A stretch of DNA of 20,971 nt from Candidatus Lambdaproteobacteria bacterium (GTDB lineage: Bacteria; SAR324; NAC60-12): NCBI GenBank assembly GCA_012964265.1, contig DTUH01000025.1, positions 1 to 20,971 on the forward strand. Reading direction: 5' to 3'. Made by a program: the position numbers and the translations under genes. The stretch's first letter is position 1. The number at the start of each line of letters is the position of its first letter. This document shows positions 16,265-20,971 of the stretch, piece by piece. The notes below the pieces were generated by a model, which ran no database searches, was not told the origin of the DNA, and saw only the letters and a list, made by a program, of their open reading frames with translations.

Positions 16265-16433
16265 TTACAGCATTTCTTCCAGCAAAGCTTGCACGGCCTG
16301 GTTCAGTTCACGAGTTCCGCAATCTTCACAAAAATGATTCTTGATTTTCCGTGCATCCAAATCCGCCCATTGCAAAGTGATTTGAGTGTCAGGGCCATCC
16401 CGCAATCGGCAGGAATGTTTGAGACTGCTGTTT
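16265..16433 (-). pseudogene. Coding-like C-terminal fragment, possibly the frameshifted end of the next gene
   Basis: The minus-strand frame reads DGPDTQITLQWADLDARK, then NHFCEDCGTRELNQAVQALL and EEML before TAA at 16265-16267. It has protein-like composition and a CxxC pair but no ATG in frame; a TTG at about 16409-16411 is the only weak start. It is +1 relative to the 114-residue ORF ending at 16389. Removing one base of the C-run at 16399-16401 would join the two into one protein of about 155 residues. It may be a real frameshift, a sequencing error or a decayed unrelated gene. I cannot name a family. Confidence 0.4.
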
Positions 16434-16733
16434 TACGGTTTCTGTTTTTCCTTGGGCTATTTCAGCAATCTGCTGTTCTACCAGACTTTCTTGTTCCTCA
16501 ATTCTTTTTACATGCACTAGATCTAGTTTTACCTCTATATCCATTCTATCAAGTGGCCTCTCAATTTGTTTGGAATCCTTTGGAACATCTGAACTAGATA
16601 AGCTACATCCAATACCAAAAAATATGAATACTATGCAAGCAAGATACTGAATGGCTAACAGAAGGAGTTGCTTACCGCCCTGCTTTTTGGGCGGCTTATT
16701 ATATCCATTTTGAGATAGCTTGGTGACCATCAT
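16389..16733 (-). CDS. Small membrane-anchored protein of unknown function, possibly frameshifted at its C-terminus
   Basis: A 114-residue ORF not recognised as any family. It has a basic N-terminus (KPPKKQGGK), one hydrophobic span (about 22-43, LLLLAIQYLACIVFIFFGIG) ending in GIGCSLSSS, then a charged, glutamine- and glutamate-rich helical region (about 55-100, VKRIEEQESLVEQQIAEIAQ) likely to form a coiled coil. The cysteine after the span recalls a lipobox, but the -3 position is glycine rather than Leu/Val/Ile, so lipidation is doubtful. Two adjacent ATGs (16733, 16730) follow GAAAGG. It is AT-richer than neighbours, isolated upstream of the oxidoreductase gene, and its frame ends where a second, coding-like frame takes over. 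Confidence 0.5.
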   Translation of the reverse strand: MMVTKLSQNGYNKPPKKQGGKQLLLLAIQYLACIVFIFFGIGCSLSSSDVPKDSKQIERPLDRMDIEVKLDLVHVKRIEEQESLVEQQIAEIAQGKTETVKQQSQTFLPIAGWP

Positions 16734-16837
16734 CCTTCTTTCAATTCATTTTATCGAAGGTAGTTTTCGAAATCGTATTCGTTTTTCATATACAATCATC
16801 AACCCCCCTTGCTAATTATTGAGTAAACCTGTTTCAA

Positions 16838-17029
16838 TCAAGCCGCATAAGACAGGACCGTATTTACATCCTCTTTTTTCAATCCGGGATATTCGAGCAT
16901 GATCGTATCAACAGATTCACCGGAACCTAAATAATCCAAAATAATGGAAACCATAATACGTGTTCCGCGAATACACGGTTTTCCGTGACAGATGTTCGGG
17001 TTGATTGAAATTCGTTCTTGCCAGTTCAT
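16838..17029 (-). CDS. DUF433 domain protein, antitoxin-like
   Basis: A 63-residue protein matching DUF433 almost end to end. The opening is MNWQERISINPNICHGKPCI, followed by RGTRIMVSIILDYLGSGESV and a YPGLKKEDVNTVLSYAA tail, the standard helix-turn-helix-like antitoxin fold (VapB45-like) often paired with a PIN-like DUF5615 toxin. The last few residues usual after SYAA are missing. AAAGGAA gives a good ribosome binding site before the ATG at 17029. No toxin gene follows; the next minus-strand ORF is the small membrane protein. It appears to be an orphan. A 36-base stretch covering its ribosome binding site and first codons is repeated at about 17946-17980. Confidence 0.88.
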   Translation of the reverse strand: MNWQERISINPNICHGKPCIRGTRIMVSIILDYLGSGESVDTIMLEYPGLKKEDVNTVLSYAA

Positions 17030-17051
17030 AACATTCCTTTCAATTTTTTGG

Positions 17052-17075
17052 CAGGATTACAGGATTTACAGGATA
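17052..17075. repeat. Tandem micro-repeat of CAGGATTA type
   Basis: Three head-to-tail units: CAGGATTA (17052-17059), CAGGATTTA (17060-17068) and CAGGATA (17069-17075). They lie between the ribosome binding site of the DUF433 gene and the end of hicB. The spacer 17043-17162 otherwise shows only AT-rich sequence. Function unknown; it may be a dispersed intergenic element. Confidence 0.5.
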
Positions 17076-17162
17076 AAAAACTTATGATCAATGGAGAAAT
17101 TGATTAAATAAATCTTGTTTATGCCGAAATCCCGCCTAATTATTTTTATTTGATTTTGCTAA

Positions 17163-17501
17163 TTAATGCACATGAACCACTTGTTCCAGTTGCTTTGAAA
17201 CCCATTTGTTGAGACTGGTATTCGCATTAGCGGCCGCAGTGGCAATATCTGCATGAATTTTTGGGGGTATGCGCAATGTTATTTTTCCAGAATAAACTTT
17301 TTGCGGTTTTTCGCCTCGCTGTATGCAAACTTCCAAATAATGGTTGATGGCATTGTGAAAATCTTCCGTTAATTCTTTTACGGTTTCGCCGTGAAAACCG
17401 ATAATATCTTCAACTCCAAGCACCCGTCCAAAAAAAATGTTGTCATCAGCATCAAATTCAACCCGTGCTGAAAATCCTTTGTAAGAAAGTGAGTTTTTCA
17501 T
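17163..17501 (-). CDS. hicB: HicB-family antitoxin
   Basis: A 112-residue type II antitoxin. The N-terminal degenerate RNase H-like HicB fold is clear (YKGFSARVEFDADDNIFFGR, VLGVEDIIGFHGETVKEL, FHNAINHYLEVCIQRGEKP). A C-terminal ribbon-helix-helix segment, about 70-108, follows (SGKITLRIPPKIHADIATAA, NTSLNKWVSKQL), expected to bind the operator. The ATG at 17501 follows AGGAAT at a spacing of about seven bases, and it overlaps the stop of the upstream hicA frame as ATGA (17498-17501), the usual hicAB arrangement. Both antitoxin domains look intact although the toxin frame is interrupted. Without a functional toxin it could act as a stand-alone regulator or neutralise a HicA encoded elsewhere. 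Confidence 0.9.
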   Translation of the reverse strand: MKNSLSYKGFSARVEFDADDNIFFGRVLGVEDIIGFHGETVKELTEDFHNAINHYLEVCIQRGEKPQKVYSGKITLRIPPKIHADIATAAANANTSLNKWVSKQLEQVVHVH

Positions 17502-17752
17502 GGTACAATTCCTATTTTTTGTAAAAATTCTCTGGCATTTTCCACTTGGTATTTTCTTGCTTCTTTACCAGGATGCGGGGGGTGGAAAAATACTGTTTCA
17601 GCTAAAATCGTGACGGACATACGTGAGCCGGCTCCCTCCGTAATATGACCGCCCAAATAAACCAGAAGTGATTCAATGTTAGCGAATCTGATATTGGCCT
17701 TAGTTGGCGTTGTAAAAATGGCCTATATGGTTTTTCTGTGTTTTTTGTTCAT
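17498..17752 (-). pseudogene. hicA: hicA toxin gene interrupted by an in-frame amber codon
   Basis: Reading from the ATG at 17752 gives MNKKHRKTI, then TAG (17723-17725), then an unbroken 74-codon frame to the TGA at 17498. The downstream part reads AIFTTPTKANIRFANIESLL, then VYLGGHITEGAGSRMSVTIL and HPPHPGKEARKYQVENAREF. This is the HicA pattern (MN-KHRKTLxAIF opening, GSR-x-x-v core, FH-PHPxKE near the C-terminus), an mRNA-cleaving toxin fold. In relatives the stop position normally holds a glutamate or similar residue in TLEAIF. No ATG or GTG lies between the stop and residue 49 to rescue it. The catalytic-type histidine usually carried by classic HicA is not obvious in this subtype. Most likely inactive; a sequencing error or amber readthrough are alternatives. 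Confidence 0.8.
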
Positions 17753-17766
17753 GATAAAATGATGTC

Positions 17767-17797
17767 ATTATTTGCCATCACAATCAAGTACTGTCAA
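17767..17797 (-). promoter_or_regulatory. Candidate promoter of the hicA-hicB pair
   Basis: On the minus strand TTGACA (17792-17797, perfect -35) is followed by AATAAT (17767-17772, 5 of 6 for -10) with a 19-base spacer, longer than ideal. Transcription would begin near 17760, just ahead of the hicA ATG. An inverted repeat AATGA-TG-TCATT at 17758-17769 sits on the -10/start region, where HicB could bind for autoregulation (inferred). Confidence 0.35.
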
Positions 17798-17908
17798 CAA
17801 GCATAGTCAGACTTTTCCGGAAAACGCACGATCTTTACGCTGTTCCTGTTGACATTACACAGCGTCTTTAATCTCGTAAAACATTTTGAAAGAGACAGCG
17901 TGTAAAAG

Positions 17909-17980
17909 GAATACACGGTTTTCCATGGAAGATTGCTCGGATCACGAAATTCGTTCTTGCCAGTTCATAATATTCCTTTC
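17909..17980 (-). pseudogene. Decayed second copy of the DUF433 gene start
   Basis: From the ribosome binding site onward this strand reads MNWQERIS and then TGA, followed by a degraded GKPCI-coding segment. The first 36 bases (leader AAAGGAA plus codons 1-8) match the intact gene at about 17007-17042 with a single difference, and the block encoding KPCI (17909-17924 versus 16969-16984) is also identical. Between them bases have been lost, and similarity ends beyond 17909. It is therefore a truncated, frameshifted paralogue, or one arm of a direct repeat bracketing hicAB. Confidence 0.8.
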
Positions 17981-18073
17981 ACTAAATATTATGAAAAATA
18001 CAAGCCTCCAAAATCCACAGCATGTTTCTGAATGTGAGCGGTTGCATCTCTGACAAAGGTGGTAACTGAGTAC

Positions 18074-18274
18074 TCAGACAATGCGTAAAGGAAAGTGTTC
18101 TGCAATGAACAGGAAATCATGGTCATTACGAAATAACCGTACTTCATGCTCCAAACAAAGTACTGCGATCAGGCAATCAATTGTTTTTCGGATTGTAATT
18201 CCTTTTTTCCGTAACGACCGGTAAATCTCTGCAGACTTAATAAATGTTGGTGCTGACATGGGAAGATTGATCAT
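18074..18274 (-). pseudogene. C-terminal half of a PIN-domain (VapC-type) toxin
   Basis: A 66-residue frame, open back to about 18309. It reads FIKSAEIYRSLRKKGITIRK, then TIDCLIAVLCLEHEVRLFRN and DHDFLFIAEHFPLRIV. This is the second half of a VapC ribonuclease: A-x-iYr-lRkkGitirktiDclIA contains one catalytic acid (the Asp of TIDC), and ND-DF supplies another. The first half, with the leading D-x-S metal-binding aspartate and the central glutamate, is absent; a stop and then the end of valS occupy its place. The product cannot be a working nuclease. A vapB partner is not seen. It was probably cut off by a deletion that joined it to valS. Confidence 0.8.
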
Positions 18275-18338
18275 TTCTGCAAGAATAGTCTTTGTTTCTT
18301 GAGTGAACTTAGCAGCAAATTATCCCAAAACCAAAAAA

Positions 18339-20971
18339 TCAACTGGCGAGTTTTTCCAATTCCAGAATTTGCTGTTTCAAGGCTTCCAATGTTTTTTCGG
18401 TGGAGCTTACTTTGTCCCGCAATTCAGAGACAACCTTTCCCGGGGCTTGATTGAGGAACCCGGGATTATCGAGTTTGTTACGGCTTTTTTCAACAAAAAC
18501 AGATTCCGTTTTAAGTTTCTTTTGCAGGGTTTCAATTTCCTTTTTCCAATCCAGTGCAGCGGCTTCAATACTTGCCAACGTATCCTTAAAATACGCACTT
18601 AGAGTGTCACTCACAGCTTCAGGTGTTTTTTCGCTGATTTTCAATTCACTCAAACGAGCAAGCCGGATTATCAATTCCTGATGTGTGCGAAAAAGTCCGG
18701 CATGTTTTGCAGAATCAAGTGTTGCCGCAACTTTTTTATCCAGGCCTATCTTTACTTTTTCACGCAATGCCCGGATATGAGAAATGCTTTCTTTGATGAT
18801 TTCAATACGTCCGTGTGCTTCCGAAAACTGGTATGGTTGTGGTTGAGGCCACTCACTGACAGCCAACATTTCCGGTTGCTGAAATTGCCCCCAGAGTGCT
18901 TCTGTTACGAATGGGACATAAGGATGCAGCAGCTTTATCAAAGTTGTAAAGGCATAAGCCAGCACCTGATTATCTTCTGAAGTACGCTCCGCTTTTTTGT
19001 CCATTTCAAGATACCAGTCGCAGAAGTCTCCCCAAAAGAAGCTTTTTAAATTATCCGCAACATCCGACAAACGATGGGCCTCCAGTCCGGATTGTGTGCC
19101 GCGTATCAATTCATTCAGTCCATGCAGCAGCCACTTTGCCAGTTCCGAATTTACATTCTGCGGCAGAGTGAGCGGAGTATTTCCCGGAATTGTCATTAAA
19201 ATGTATCTGCCGGCATTCCAAATTTTATTGGCAAAACGTCGACTGCTTTCCATTTTTTCAGGAAAAAGTCGCAAGTCCTGTCCTGGTCCTGTACCTAAAA
19301 TCAAAGCAATCCGTAAAGCATCCGCGCCGTATTCTTTGATACTGACCAGGGGATCTATCACCGTTTCTGGTTCAGATTTTGACATCTTTTTGCCATCACG
19401 GGTCCGAATAAGACCGTGCAGATAAACGGTCTTAAAAGGCACATCCTGCAGCATATACGTCGTCATCAAAATCATCCGTGCCACCCAGAAAAACAGAATA
19501 TCATATCCCGTTTCCATAATGTTCGTCGGATGAAATTTTTGAAAATCCGGACTTCGTTCGAGCAATTCTTTCATTGACAGAGAATAATTTTTTGCCAGTT
19601 CCGGATCAATCAGCGTACTCCATGTCCAGAGTGCGGATGAAAACCAGGTATCCAGTGTGTCCGGATCCTGTTCCCAACCGTCCGTAACTTCGAGGTGCTG
19701 TAGACTCACTTTTGTTTCACCATCGCGGTAATAAACCGGTATACGGTGTCCCCACCAAATTTGGCGCGAAATACACCAGTCTTGTAAATTTTCAACCCAG
19801 TAAAAGTAAGTGGAATCAAAACGTTCCGGAACCAACTTGATATCTCCGGAACGTATCACATCGATCATTACTTCTTTAAGACTTTGTGTTTTACCCTTCC
19901 ACTCAACTGCGGGCTTGTTCACGTCGATAAACCACTGCTCGCGAATTTGTGGTTCAATAGCTCCGCCACCGCGGCTGTTAAACGCTTTGCTGTGGGTATA
20001 ATCCGTATCTGTTTTTACCAGCAATCCTTTGCCCCGCAATTTTTCCACAATTTGCGGACGTGACTTATCGATCGACATTCCCTCAAATTCCTTTGCGATG
20101 GGCAGCAAATTTCCGTCAAAATCAATAATCGGTTCCTTATCCAGACCATGCCGTTCAGCGATGCCAAAATCCACATGATCATGCCACGGAGTAATCGTCA
20201 TCACACCTGTTCCAAATTCCGGATCAACCGCGTCATCCTTGATAATAGTGGCTGTGATCTTTCCATTGATCCATTCGCATTCAAACGTGTCACCGTATTT
20301 GTACTGCGAATATCGTTCATCATCCGGATGCATGACAACATATTTGTCACCGAATTTTGTTTCCGGACGCACCGTACCGATCTGAAATGGCCCATACTGA
20401 AAGGTGAAAAACGGGGATTGAGTATCTTTGCGTTCCACCTCATCGTCAGAAACATTTGTTTTGAGATGAGGATCCCAATTGACTATACGTGGACCACGAA
20501 AAATCAAACCATCTTCGTACATCCGTTTAAACGTCTCATTCACACAACGATTAAGTTGAGGATCCATCGTATAGCGCTCACGGCTCCAGTCACAACTTGA
20601 CCCCAGCGCCTTGATCTGGTTACGGATGGTTCCCTGAGAATTTTCCACATATTCCACAATCCTCCGCAAAACTTCATCCCTTCCCAATTCTACACGCGGA
20701 TCAGCAATTCCTTCCTGTACTTTGATTTGCTGCAAAACCACATTTTCAGTGGCAATTGCCGCATGATCCGTACCCGGAAGCCAAAGTGCCTCGTGACCAT
20801 CCATCCGTTGCCAGCGAATAAAAATGTCTTCCAGAACCAGCATCACGGCATGACCAACATGCAGTTGTCCAGTAGCATTCGGCGGCGGCATTGAGATTGT
20901 AAAAGCAGGTTTGCTGGAATGTGCATCCGCGTGGAAGGCACCACTTGATTCCCACTGCTCAGCAATTTTGG
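18339..20971 (-). CDS. valS: Valyl-tRNA synthetase (first residues outside the window)
   Basis: Class I synthetase charging tRNA-Val, with an editing domain that clears Thr-tRNA-Val. 876 residues are visible; the frame is open to the window edge and about 20-30 N-terminal residues are missing. The HIGH element appears as PPPNATGQLHVGHA, and KMSKS as DGKKMSKSEPETVIDP. The editing (CP1) domain includes GTVRPETKFGDKYVVMHPDD and GVMTITPWHDHVDFGIAERH. WCISRQIWWGHRIPVYY and DILFFWVARMILMT are typical ValRS segments. The C-terminal 65 residues form the expected coiled-coil tRNA-binding arm (WKKEIETLQKKLKTE ... LEALKQQILELEKLAS). An internal ATG at 20891 precedes MPPPNATG, but the upstream frame continues with SGAFHADAHSSKPAFTIS, which belongs to the enzyme. 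The only downstream feature before the toxin remnants is a 64-base gap. Confidence 0.97.
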   Translation of the reverse strand, partial: KIAEQWESSGAFHADAHSSKPAFTISMPPPNATGQLHVGHAVMLVLEDIFIRWQRMDGHEALWLPGTDHAAIATENVVLQQIKVQEGIADPRVELGRDEVLRRIVEYVENSQGTIRNQIKALGSSCDWSRERYTMDPQLNRCVNETFKRMYEDGLIFRGPRIVNWDPHLKTNVSDDEVERKDTQSPFFTFQYGPFQIGTVRPETKFGDKYVVMHPDDERYSQYKYGDTFECEWINGKITATIIKDDAVDPEFGTGVMTITPWHDHVDFGIAERHGLDKEPIIDFDGNLLPIAKEFEGMSIDKSRPQIVEKLRGKGLLVKTDTDYTHSKAFNSRGGGAIEPQIREQWFIDVNKPAVEWKGKTQSLKEVMIDVIRSGDIKLVPERFDSTYFYWVENLQDWCISRQIWWGHRIPVYYRDGETKVSLQHLEVTDGWEQDPDTLDTWFSSALWTWSTLIDPELAKNYSLSMKELLERSPDFQKFHPTNIMETGYDILFFWVARMILMTTYMLQDVPFKTVYLHGLIRTRDGKKMSKSEPETVIDPLVSIKEYGADALRIALILGTGPGQDLRLFPEKMESSRRFANKIWNAGRYILMTIPGNTPLTLPQNVNSELAKWLLHGLNELIRGTQSGLEAHRLSDVADNLKSFFWGDFCDWYLEMDKKAERTSEDNQVLAYAFTTLIKLLHPYVPFVTEALWGQFQQPEMLAVSEWPQPQPYQFSEAHGRIEIIKESISHIRALREKVKIGLDKKVAATLDSAKHAGLFRTHQELIIRLARLSELKISEKTPEAVSDTLSAYFKDTLASIEAAALDWKKEIETLQKKLKTESVFVEKSRNKLDNPGFLNQAPGKVVSELRDKVSSTEKTLEALKQQILELEKLAS

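Larger units (their letters stand above)
17753..18073. other. Region of decayed sequence between hicA and the PIN remnant
   Basis: No intact gene is seen. It holds the candidate hicAB promoter, a broken minus-strand frame starting MFYEIKDAV then TAA (about 17855-17885), the decayed DUF433 copy, and a coding-like minus-strand frame at about 17987-18079 reading SEYSVTTFVRDATAHIQKHA and FGGLYFS before TAA. Palindrome CTGAGTACTCAG lies at 18066-18077. It reads as a patch of eroded small genes. Confidence 0.5.

Noticed and set aside
16289..16597. 102-codon plus-strand frame opposite the small membrane protein
   Set aside because: Starts at TTG with no ribosome binding site. The minus strand has an ATG start, a ribosome binding site and a sensible span plus coiled-coil pattern.
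16841..17041. DUF433 gene as half of a complete two-gene toxin-antitoxin operon
   Set aside because: No PIN-like DUF5615 or other toxin ORF follows it on the minus strand; the next ORF is an unrelated small membrane protein.
17792..17854. TGTCAACA / TGTTGACA inverted pair about 50 bases apart
   Set aside because: Eight-base arms at this distance are within chance; one arm is better explained as the -35 element of hicAB.
18066..18077. Perfect 12-bp palindrome CTGAGTACTCAG
   Set aside because: It overlaps the stop of a dead PIN gene with no gene start nearby; short enough to be chance.
20148..20600. 150-codon plus-strand frame inside valS
   Set aside because: It is the shadow of a strongly conserved valS region; composition and lack of a ribosome binding site do not support a gene.
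1..20971. CRISPR arrays, rRNA, tRNA, transposases, prophage genes
   Set aside because: Looked for on both strands; no spaced direct-repeat array, clover-leaf candidate, or recombinase/transposase protein was recognised.

Overview
This window carries housekeeping genes of a Gram-negative bacterium with an outer membrane. The evidence for that is LolA, an LptF/LptG-type permease, Lgt and a sugar-nucleotide-type oxidoreductase lying together. GC content is moderate, about 41-42% by eye. GatA points to indirect Gln/Asn-tRNA synthesis. The gene mix and a free-standing acyl-CoA-binding protein would suit a deltaproteobacterium-like or SAR324-like lineage. That placement is a guess, because no marker here settles it.

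Layout. Positions 1-2502 (minus strand) hold the start of serS, gatA and a small acyl-CoA-binding protein. A 331-base divergent spacer follows, with a perfect 16-bp palindrome. Positions 2834-5257 (plus strand) hold an NtrC-type sigma-54 activator and rsgA. Positions 5254-6315 (minus) encode a DUF721/DciA-like protein whose stop codon interlocks with that of rsgA, and yqgE (plus) is divergent from it. Positions 6908-13220 are a long minus-strand run: APC-type permease with C-terminal EIIA and RCK_C domains, rph, lgt, cbiB, cobU, aroB. Several junctions overlap by 4 bases (ATGA), so the genes are probably cotranscribed. A 226-260 base gap with a long inverted repeat separates this run from a cell-envelope group, also on the minus strand: Gfo/Idh/MocA oxidoreductase, lptF and lolA (13480-16214).

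Positions 16215-18338 are the accessory part. They hold a small membrane protein that may be frameshifted, a DUF433 antitoxin-like gene, an intact hicB preceded by a hicA that carries an in-frame amber codon at codon 10, a decayed second copy of the DUF433 gene start, and the C-terminal half of a PIN-domain toxin lying just downstream of valS. This looks like a graveyard of toxin-antitoxin modules in which antitoxins outlive toxins. Positions 18339-20971 are valS, missing its first residues.

The most unusual global signal is the palindromic hexamer TCCGGA. It occurs about 50 times by eye against about 3 expected from base composition, in all reading frames, on genes of both strands and in spacers. 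I found no complete, clearly undescribed multi-gene system. I also found no CRISPR array, rRNA, tRNA or transposase gene.
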